Shown here: in pieces, positions 23,801 through 35,800 of the stretch
How the letters are laid out: each line of letters starts with the position of its first letter
Position numbering within the stretch: position 1 is the stretch's first letter
Origin: Caprella mutica
Taxonomy: Eukaryota; Arthropoda; Malacostraca; Amphipoda; Caprellidae
Length of the DNA: 64,000 bases
Direction of reading: 5' to 3'
Assembly (NCBI GenBank): GCA_947561585.1
Contig: CANNZV010001048.1
Span: 1 to 64,000 of the forward strand
The notes under the pieces: model-generated
The model's database searches: none
Told to the model about the DNA's origin: nothing
The model's input: the letters and a program-made list of their open reading frames with translations, nothing else
Translations under genes and position numbers: made by a program

Positions 23801-26800
23801 AGTTCCTCACTATTATCTCATCTCCCGTACAGTTCATCACCATTATCTCATCTCCCGTACAGTTCATCACCATTATCTCATCTCCCGTACAGTTCATCAC
23901 CATTATCTCATCTCCCGTACAGTTCATCACCATTATCTCATCTCCCGTACAGTTCATCACCATTATCTCATCTCCCGTACAGTTCATCACCATTATCTTA
24001 TCTCCCGTACAGTTCCTCACTATTATCTCATCTCCCGTACAGTTCATCACCATTATCTTATCTCCCGTACAGTTCATCACCATTATCTTATCTCCCGTAC
24101 AGTTGCTTACATTATCTTATCTCCCGTACAGTTCCTGACCATTATCTTATCTCCCGTACAGTTCCTCACCATTATCTTATCTCCCGTACAGTTGCTCACT
24201 CCGGCACCGGTGTGTCCAAGTGGAGAAGCCACTCTACAGAACACACACCCAGCTCTCCTCAAGGTAAGAATGTGTGGGATGTGATTTGGGATCCAATTCG
24301 CTAGACATCTGAAAGAAAACAGATAATGTCTTTCAGTTGTCCAGCACATTGGTATTGTGATGACGTTGCTTCTAAATTAAAGTATTAATCTAAATGAGAA
24401 TGAGTAAATCCTATGAAGCAATGTCATTTTAATACACATTCAATGATTCGAATATTTATGTACTTTTAACCTATGGAATGAAATCTTATATTGTAACTAA
24501 TATTGATAAGAATTGAGCTGCTGTATACTGTTGCTGTAACCAATGATTGGCATGTAATTCACTAACTAGTGCACCAGCTTTTACCACTAACCCCTCAAAA
24601 GGCATTTCTCGTTGAAAACCTTTGGCTTTCTTACACTCGATTATATCATCTAAGTTTAGGTTCACCATTAAGAGTAAGTTATGTGTCGTGTAATCTTAAG
24701 AACGTTACTAAAAACTATCGTTCGTAAGAGAATAGTAATCGGTAATCTCTCGGTGTGTCGCTAAAATGAGACTTTGATTCTGATTGCTGCTTTTGATTCA
24801 CAATCTCCTTCCTGCGAGTTATATTCCACGAAACGAAATTGAATTAAATATCATTTTAAAGTAGTCTATGTATTTAAGACAAACATATAACTTACCTAAG
24901 ATATCTATTGCTATTCATATAATTATTGACCAGATTGATTTTAATGACTTGAAAAAATACTTCACTTCCTAAAGCGTGAATATTTTTGAGTTGATATAAT
25001 TCCTCTGGTTATAAATATGAATAAACAGATTAATCGGAAAACAAACATAAAAGCTGTGCAGATTGACCTTTACACAATCATTATAACTTGAAGAGTGAAG
25101 AAAACAGTACAACTCGAGATACTGGATTGACCGGAAAATGACCAGTGCGAAGAACTTCATTTGAAAGAAGTACAGAACTGACGAGCAACAATTGTAATTG
25201 TGACGACTTGCCACATTGGGAGAGAGAATTGACGACAAGTGGTGATCTGTTTCGCTTTGAAGCTGATGGACGTTTCTCTTTTCTTTTGCAGTTGAATGTT
25301 GCAAAAGAAACCCTTGTCCTCTGTGTTCGGTCACATTGGATTCGGTTTGGCAGCTGAAGGACCACTTGGCAAGAAGGCATGACATGAAAGTTCACAAATG
25401 CTCCTTCTGTGGTGCAAAGTTCAGAGAAATTGATCAATTGAATATTCATGCCAAAAAAAGACATGGCGAAAAACTCGCACTTCAGAATGATAAAATGTGA
25501 ATGAATATACAGTTGGAAGAACTATTCTTGTCTCAATACATTCCATCATAGACTGCCTACTGAAAATGGTTATCTCATGTAATTGAATTGAAGTGTTTCG
25601 GTATACTTCATAGAGTTCTATATACAGTATTTGTAATCGCATATCGTGAATTGGAAAATAGGGAATTGATGTAAATCATAGGTATAAATTTAAATTTATT
25701 TTTAGTACATGGTGCTAAACTATACTCCTGTAAATGAAATAAAGATACCTATGATTCTAAATGTGTCAAATAGTTATTCGCTTCAAATTTTATAGAAATA
25801 TAGTTAAGTGAAATAAATTTACGTATCATTAACCTACTGCTATTTTTTTGTTGAAATTTAACTCAGTCCTTTTGGAGATGAAATCTAAAAAAAGAGAATT
25901 TTTCTTTAATGAAATAAATACGGTATTTGTCAGTTTTAGAGCATTTCTACTGATATGAGCACTTCCTAGTGTTATAGTTGCTATCGATTATGCCAAATGA
26001 TTTAAAAGTCAATAAGAGTCTCTTCTTAATTGGTGACAAAGAGATTAATTACTGCCAGTGTGAAACAAACAGGCCACTTATCAACGTGAAACAGACCTAT
26101 TACTGATATGATTTAAACGTTTAGTTAATTTCCTCATACCTACCTACTCGATGCCATAAATTCGTTTCTTCATGTTTTCCTTCATTTATACAACTAATGA
26201 TTTTTGTGTGTTTATGTGAATGGTAGACCTTGTGACTAACACCTATTAGCTTGTTTGGACTTGCTTCTTCTGTGCCAATAACCCTTATTATTTCCATAAA
26301 TCCATAGTTTATTTCGGAATTTTTCAGACATTTGAGTCTTAGGTTAGTTGTCCAATATTTCCTGAAGTTTCAGCTGTCGGATTTCTTCGTGAAATCATTT
26401 AAGGAAACACAATTATAACGATAAACTCACAGCTTAATTTTTTGACAATTTTACATCTCGTATATTCACAACCTTTATTGCTTTTCTTTTTATTTCCATT
26501 TTTCATATTTTTCTTTTGAAATTCATGTTGCGAAGTTTAAATGTTGCACTTATCATGTGATGCAAAACATTCATTTTATCTTTAAATTATAGATATGATT
26601 CAATACAGTTACTGCATTATACGTTTTGCAATTTATTACCTCATATCCAAATCTTATTAAATGTAAATAAGTCATTCACATGACGGTTGAAATGAACAAT
26701 TCATTTTTGAAGAATCTTTGCATAGAATCAAATGATCACATGTGTGCGCTATATCAGTTATATCTTGATGGGTAATTTCGCTAAGCAACTATTGATTATT

Positions 26801-29800
26801 TACTAAATTGAAATTGTGGATGTATCCAATTGCTGGTCCTTGTTTGGAAGTCCTGTAATGTGTTGTAGTTTTAATGGTATACAGTTTTCAATTCGATCAC
26901 CTCCACTAATTTAGTTTGTTACTATCATAAATTTAATCTTACTTAGGTCTCCTTAGTTGAAGTTAACATGTTGTTCTTCTATTCCACCTCTGATAGTGTC
27001 GACAATAAACAATCTCCAGTATTTACACTTGTTGTGATGCCCACTCAAAAATTAGTATACTAATATAAGAAAAGATGTTGCACATCTTGGGAAAGTAATA
27101 TTGATTGCATGATGAAAAAAATTATGAAACAAATCAACTGAATGTCTGAACAATTCCGGAGTAATGCTGAAACTAGTAACTGATTACCCATCTATCCTGA
27201 TTGTCTATTGTAGTTACTGCTTGCTTCTCAGAACTCTAATAACCATCTGGTTTCCATATTTAAGGACTGAAATACTGGAGATATTGCTTGAATCTATAAA
27301 TCTTGAAAGGGCTTTTGGGCAACATTTCTACCAACTCGGTTTCTGCTTTCAGGTGTCCATCCTGTTTTTAAGGATTTATTGTGCGGTGAAGTCGGTGCAA
27401 GTACCCCAACTAACACTAGTGCTCATTCTGGAGGAGGTGTTAGTAAAAAAGCTGTACCAACTCCATGTCCCATTTGTAACAAAGTTCTCAGTAACGCCTA
27501 TAACATGAGGGTGCACTTAGAGACCCATCAAGATATAACTTATAAGTGTCTTATATGTGGCATTGTAACTAGAACTAGGGATACCATGCGAAAACATTTA
27601 TCAAATGTTCACAAACTAAGGAATATTCAGCTGAAAAACTCGTTCAAGAAGATAACAGGTAAAGGTGAGAACGAAAACTCACTCGGAAGTACGCCAATCA
27701 AGTGTTCCAAATCTCCTCCACCCTTGTTGACGCCATCTCAGGCATTAGCTGCTAAGGCCATGAAGTCCTCTCACGATCAATTTACTCCAAAGAGAGACGT
27801 AAAGAGTAATTTGAAAGCGGCCCTTACTTCTGGATTGAGTCTCACGAACCATATTCCTCCTACTAGTCTACAACCTGACATGAGTTCCATTGCCAGTATG
27901 ACATCTTCCACCATTAACGAAGTTACAGCTGCGGCTGTGGCTTCTTTCTTCCCTGCGCTTGCAAATGTAAGGCTGCCTCCAAATTCACCTTCACCTCCTC
28001 CGAACAGTGCTGCGCAGTCATTATTCGGTGCTTCACCCTCTGGAGAATCAGATGCCACGATTCAGGGCAACAAATTAGCATCTATTGTCAACAAACTGAA
28101 TCAAAACAATGAAATGAAATTCTAAATATTTGATTAAGCAAGTAGCCTAAATCTGACGATCCTAAAAAGGTTTAGTTACTAGTCCTATGAAGTTTTTTTC
28201 AGATTTAGGAAATTGACGTGGTCCTATACTTACGTTCAGTCTTGGTGATTTTATTCACTTGGAAAACTTAGCAATACATTAATACTCATGATACTTATCG
28301 ATATTGCTTTATTATGATAGTTCAGTTTGTAGACATACTTTTATATTGATTCTTATTAATATAGCAGGCTTTGAATCGAAAGCTTTCCAATTTGTTGTGG
28401 ATATTGAAAATAAAATAGCAAGGCTAGTTAGTTCGTCTTTAATTAAAAAAAACGTTATTTCAGGTTTTCATAATACAATGAGTGCCAGTGCACTGACAGA
28501 CCTTTAGTCGATTCTAGTCGTTTTTGGGCCATTATTAGAAATATTTTTAGTAAAACAAATAATAACAATTACGCTTCTCGTAAGTGCCACAATTTTATAT
28601 AGTGATGTGTGCATAATAGCCTTATGGAAATACCGTGCCTTAGTTGTTCTTCAAGTAAAGTTAAGGATATAACCTCGTCTATGATAACTGAAGTGCCATG
28701 GCGAATCAGCCTAACCTCTCGTGCCCTATTAATAATTAAGATTGTGTATTTATTCTTAGTACTGTGTATAGCTCTAATTCCAAAAGAATTGACGATTTCT
28801 AATCTTTTCGGCCAGTTTATATTTTAATCATTTCACCTATAGTAAATGGTTTTATTCGTCTAAGATTCTGTTCATAATAAGTAAAGAAAGATCAGATATT
28901 GTATATATAATGGAATTCAAACCTGCATGTTAATTTTAATTAAGCTAAATAATTGTTTAGAAAAAAATACTGGAATTCGATGGGGAATTGGTTCAAAGTT
29001 ACTTCTGTTCGATAACAATAAGATTAATATTAACATTGGGAAAGGGTGTACACGCTCTATAAAAATTAACTAACTATTAACGAGACATCAGCTTTACATG
29101 ACAAAAGAAGACATAATTAAGACTGTCTGACTAGAAATATATCTATTGATAGATTAATTTAGTTTTGAGTTTCTAATTTTAAGAATCTTTGTAATTTCAA
29201 GTGTAATATCGTGTGTTACAGAAGAGTGTTTAATAAATAATCATCCAAAGACTAGTATCTTTACCTCCAGACTCAGCCGCCAATCTTGCGTCTTTTTGAC
29301 AATTTTTTAAGAAAATATTTATTTATTTAACTAACAATTGATGAATTAGAAAAGCAAGCAGTGAGTGAGTAGGCATTATTAATGAATAAATTGAGACTTG
29401 CATCGAGACTATCGAATAGTTTCCTCAGACAGACCTTTGACTTGTATTTCGGCTTTTGAGGTAAGTAAGTAAACATTGGAATGATTAATTGTTCTGCTCT
29501 CATTCATCCCTGATGCATTTTAGTTGCACAAGCGGTCACATTCTTGCTTCCTTCTCCTCTCTTCCATCACTTGCTTATTCATCCTCCCATTCGTAGCCTA
29601 GCCAATGATAACTGGAAAAGGGGTTAACAGAAACAATAGTGTCAGTCAAATGTACAGCTACAGAGATTCATAAGAGCCCGAGTTGCTCGAGATGCACTAT
29701 GCTAAACTATGTACCTATTTCTACATTCGCCAAAAAATATAAATGGGCTGTAAAACTGTCACGCAATATTATTTCACACCGATTTATCACATGTTATTCT

Positions 29801-32800
29801 CATTAGCAATGCACTTCGCACTTTATTTAATGACGCGAAATAAATATACGATTTGAATGCAACATCCAATCTATGCATACAAATCCCAATCATGTTTGTG
29901 TCCATGTTTGTGATTATGACTGCATTTTGTGTTACATGTTTTCTGCTGATTTACCTTCATTTTATGGCGATTGTGGAGAATGGTGAAAGATACCAATCAT
30001 TGAGTGTGGCACGATTTCTGTGCATGACCACAGCAACAGTATACAATACGCAGCAAAGAATAATTAGAAATTAAGAAATTTTAACTGAAGATACTTTTTA
30101 GTAAATTTAAAATATTATTTTGAAAATAGGCTGAAACTAAATGACTCACACCATTGTATTTTTCCGTTCCTTTTCCAGATTATAATACGGTTAACAAATT
30201 TTCGCTTTACACCAACTCTCCTCATCAGTACATGCATTGGCCATCTAGAAGGCCTGCAGTCTGTCCAAGTTGTGGAAAGTTCTTTAAATTCAAGTATAAC
30301 ATGAAGATTCATCTGAAAAAATGTGCAGGGACACATGGACCACAAAATACCAGTGGAAATTTGGCAGCTTCTTCAATGGCTCTCCTTGGAGTTGTTGCCG
30401 CTGCAGCAAACGCCAATATAAAAGATGAAAAACATCACCAGTCTACAAATTTAAACAACTCATCTCCAATAACGCATATGCATCAAACACTCCGAATGAC
30501 ACCACCAGCAAATCCAACGCATCATAACATGCCACACCTGAATCATCCCCCACCATCTCATGCTCAACAAGTACACAGAGTACCACACTCATCACCTGTA
30601 GGAAGAGCAATACAGCATCCCTCCCTCCCACACATTGCTGTGTCTAATCAAAATTCAGTAGATCTACTGCCAAATGACCTTCATCCTCTTCAAGGAAACA
30701 GGCCTTCACTTGGTTCTCGTGAACAGCTAAGCCCCAGAGAACAAAAGCATAACCCAAGAGAACAGACTCATTTCTTGAGAGAACCGCCACATTTTTCCCG
30801 GGAGCAACCACATGGTTCACGAGAGTTTGGACATGGCGATCAGTCAATGGGTTCGCGAGAGAATTTGCCTGGACCAATAGAACCGCCAAATAGTCCAAGG
30901 GATCCGTCAAATAGTAACCATCACATGGTGAATCACGGACAAAATCCAACGTCCTGACTGAACCAATTTCACCGGGTTGATAACGGAATCTCTTGTTTTC
31001 CACCACCAAGAGACATTACTGATAGTCCAAATCAAGTGTGCAAATTTACAAATGATGGCACAACTTCAAATTCAAGTAGCATTTTCCTGCATGCAAATCT
31101 AAGGGCACACCCTACAGAGGTGAATTCGAACACATGCGAATTCAACAGCAGTAACAACATGGAAGGTAGAGGAAGTGCAATTTCCACCTCTAACGATGTC
31201 TTGGATAGCACTAGTAAAGTATTCCCCCAAGAATCATTTGATAGTGTTATCTACGATAAGAGCTCACAATCTTCACGGCGCCCTTACACTCTTGCTGCAA
31301 GGAAATGGTTCCCTGGATCTAAGAAATGAAAAGATCGTCATTAATGCCTTTCCATTCACTTGAATTTCATCCCGGTGCACCAGCTCAACATTCATCAAAT
31401 ATACGTTTCAATACGGGTTTTTTAATAGTTACACTCTCATTAATTTTGATCAAGTGTTCATCATATTAACCAAATATTCTATAGGCTACTCATTCATCTA
31501 TTCAAAAACATTGAAATGATAAAGACCGTTCAGTGCAGATTCAGAGATGACCATACTAAAATGAATAGGTATTTTTCAACCCTTTTTTTGATGTTTTGCT
31601 CAGGGAGTGTAGTGTAAGGAATAGCATTCTGTTCTAGCTTACCAAGGAGGATGTTTTCATTTTTCCAAGTAATTGCCGGACATGAAAACTATACCTACAA
31701 TATACTAAAATGTGGTCATCTTATTTTAGTTTATGTAATTATTCAACAATGAATACTAACATAGTCATTTATTTCTTGACGTTTTCTTGAATTATAGTAT
31801 ATTTAAGATTACTAAGCGATGTAGAATTCTAGATGTTTAGTGTAAGAGGAAAGAGTATGTCAGTGTTTATATTTAAACACCGTAAAGAGGGTCATCAAGA
31901 CCTCACCAATCGTAACAAAATTGGGATGCAGTTTGATGATCAACTCTTTACAATCTGATCAGGGAAGTTGCTGGGGCTGTTGGAAAAAGGCTTCGTCTAT
32001 TTCGGATGGATAAGCTGTGTAGATGATCGTGTAGTGATTACGAAATATCCAGATTGTAATATTTAGTGTGTTGTTGGAATGTCACAGATTATTTATGTAC
32101 TGAAGAGCTAAATATTATGCTGTAACTTATAAATATATATGGCTCAGTATGAAGATGGAATAGAACTTGATTCTTTAGAGAGGCAATGCTCGCATTTAAT
32201 ATTCAATCAAAATATTATTGCTGACAAATGTGAACACAGTTTGGACCAGACATCCTGTTTAAATGTTCGAATGATGGAGATGATGATCTTGTTACGCCAT
32301 CAGACGAGAATTGTTGTGATTAGAACCAGCAAAGCAGAAGATTGATTGCATTACCTACCACTTTGAGTACAAAATATATACGGGTGTTTTCATACTGACC
32401 GCCTTTACTTCAAATGTTTCCAAGCCATTACTCTTATTTGAGATAAAGGAAACACCTGTTGCTCAGTTACTGGTAAGTAACACTGATGAATGAAGTCTGG
32501 TTATCCATTTATTATCATATCAATTTCGTTATTAAAAATAGTTTTTCTGGTGTCTGCATATCCATGAAATGACTACTCCACTATGTTCCTATACTTCGTC
32601 AGTTTTCAAGATATTTATTACATCTGGTGCTCAGTGTATTAACTTATTTGTTATCTCTTTTCTATTTTATTATATAATAGTATTTATTTAAGGAGAGCCC
32701 GCACTGTGGCTCTTCATCTCGGATTTCTAATATTTGTTTGATATTGAATATAACACAGCTTTAGTAAGAAACTCTTGCTGTGAATATTCAGTATCAGTCA

Positions 32801-35800
32801 ATTATAAAGTCCTAATTTCTAGCTCATACAAGACTGTTCCTCAGGTATTCTAATTGTTTTCTATTTGTATGTTCCATATAAATATTGATTATTAGCTATA
32901 TAAAATTTCCGACTAAATAGAATATGGTCTATTTTACTTAGTTCTTTCTATTCATAAGCTTGCATCGTGAAAGTACAGCAGATGCTAAAGTCAATGTTAC
33001 TTTTCACGAGGTAAAAACGTTGCTCTTATTTTTCAATCTTGCTTGTGATAGATTTGATGTTCTATTTAATATCCTGCGTATTTTGCAAATCGCAGATCTC
33101 AGTACAAATTACAGAACGTTCTCAGGTCAATGAATAATGTCTGAACTCTATAGCTACTTGATGCAATTTTATCATCAACAGCTTTGTTTATATAATGAAT
33201 CAATAAAATATCAAGTACAACCTATGGGGCATTGCTTCACTACTGATCTTTGTGTATTTAGATTTAATGAATGATATTGTGGTATGTGAATAAAACCAGC
33301 ACTATTCTTAAACGAAAACAGAACATCGAGAAAAAAAATTATCGAATATGTTTCTAGAATAGGAACAGTGCTGGTTTTAACCTATTTCATCTCAATATGA
33401 AGTCAATAGGACTTTGGATAACTACCTCATATGTTGCACATATTCACCTAAGATGTGTTATTGATAAGATTTTTCTTTCTAAATGAAGTGTGTCTTTTTA
33501 ATGAATGTTTATTGTTTAATAGCACTTGCACAATACCTAGTAACGACTAAGAAATTTTGTCTCATCATTAGACATGTTTTTTCTTCTAAATTATAGGATT
33601 CAAAGCTTCGCTTATGTAGCATTGCAAAGGAAAATAGTAATTTATGGTAGGATTAATTACCTCGTAATCGGAAAAAATATTGTTGAACTACCTATCAAGA
33701 TTATTCGAATCTTAATAGATTATTTCATTCATTTGTTCTAGAACAAATGCTGAAGTTTATTCAGTAGCTCATTAATATTATGAAATTGCAGAAAGCAAAG
33801 AGTAATTTTCAGATTTAAATTTATTAAATTCACTAGAAATTCTAATTACGGAAATTTAAAGATATTATTGCATGCTCTGTACAGTGTTAAAACTATCACC
33901 AATTTGTTATATGTATTTGTAGTACTACCTTATTAAAATTAATTATTATCGAATATTAACCTACCTATCTTATTTCTAAAATTATAGAATTGAATGTTAT
34001 TGGAGTTTTTCTTTATGATTAGAGTTTATAAAATTGAGAAAAAATATGAAAAATATGTTATTGATTGGATTATTTAGAAATAAGTTTAATATGAATTAAT
34101 TATTATTATTAAATTGTTAATAGATTATTCAGTTTGATGCGTGTTTAAGTGTGCTTAGTGATATGGAAGGTGTGGAGAGTAGAGTCTCAGAAGGACACTC
34201 CTCTCCATCCTTCTATGATATCGCTTCTTTAGTTTAAAATAACTTTTAAAACATTGTTTATTATATTGGATAGTGTCGATAGATTTGAAACTGTTACATC
34301 AGCTACCTCTTTTCGAGATTGTTTACGTCGATGAATACGGTCACTCGATGACATTTCTGCAGATGTCGAAAATCTGATCGACATTATTCGATCTCGTATT
34401 TGTCGACTCTGGAGATATGAAGTTCACCGAGCCTTCTGTTTTTAGAGTGCCTTAAGAGTGAAAACGAGCTGTTCACCATTTAGTCGCATATATTATATAT
34501 CTATATATACATTTGTGGATGAAAAACCATACAATTCCAACTAACTGTAAGTTTTGTTTGACATTTTGTTATTTCTTCTTAAATATATATCTAACTGTAG
34601 AAGAGGATAAAAATGATTTACAGTTTGAATAGATTATACAGAGTTGATAATTTTCTACCTTGCTAAAATGAGACTAAATTCCTCAAAGTTAATAAAATTC
34701 AAATAGAAAAGATAAACAACAGATTTATTGCCTCTTAGATTTATCAAATTAATTTTGTTTAAATTATATAATATGTCTTCATCATCCACTAATATTGGTA
34801 AATTTATTGTAAGGGTTCTAATTCATTGTTGTTTTTCTTAGAAATTTTATATTTGTTTTTCTTTTTTTTTTGTATATGAAGGTACGTAGTTTAACGAGTT
34901 TGCTCATTGGTATAACCATTTGTTATATTTGATTCATAATTCAAGTTTTTACACTTACTCCAAATAGTATTAAGTTCTGGATTTATTAGGTCATGAATCA
35001 ATGATGTTTCTCAATAATGCTCTGTTATGGTGTGACCAACTTCACGATAGACAGTGAAAATTTCGAAATAAGTGTTTATAGTACTCCGTCATAGTTGATG
35101 CTAATTTAATATTCAAAATCAGATGACAAAAACAATTTGGCTGGAAATAGTGAAAATGTACCTAATAATCTGCTGGACCAGTTTCTTTTGCTCAATTGTA
35201 TATATAAGAAATATGTCCATCAGACTTGACCGTTAACGTGTTCGGTGAGCTTCTACTCTCTCCTCAGAGAAATTAAACAACTCCTCAATCATATTCATCT
35301 CATCTTTCAAGTCAAATGCAATAAAATTACTAAATTAATTGCAATGAAAATTATTATTCCAATCTAATTTCTGAAAACTAAAACTACTACATCAACGTCA
35401 GTTCAATTTCGATTCAGAACCAATTAATTAAATTTTCCCAATCTATAAAGGCACCATAAGTTAGGTTTTGTGTGGCTTTTCAATATTAATCAAATTCAGA
35501 CTACTTTGAGTCTTTTGTGAACTATCTCCGTGGTCATAAATCTGCCATTGATGTTTCTAAGACCGTAATAGATAAGACGCATTGCTTCTAGATAGAGTGA
35601 ATAAGGTGTTTAGATACTTTATAAGGCACATAATTATCGAGAATGTTTAAATCTATGAGATGTAATTAACATAGTAAATGTTGCTATATTATTAAGCATT
35701 TTCAGAATAACTGTATTACGTGTTATATCTGGGGCCTCTCAGTTACTTCATCTAATTTGAAATATCAAAATTGGTCAATTGGGGTCGACCTCGAGTCAAA

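Noticed and set aside
30955..30957. TGA as a selenocysteine codon
   Set aside because: No conserved Cys/Sec family context, and no SECIS-like element was recognised; leaky termination or an error is simpler.
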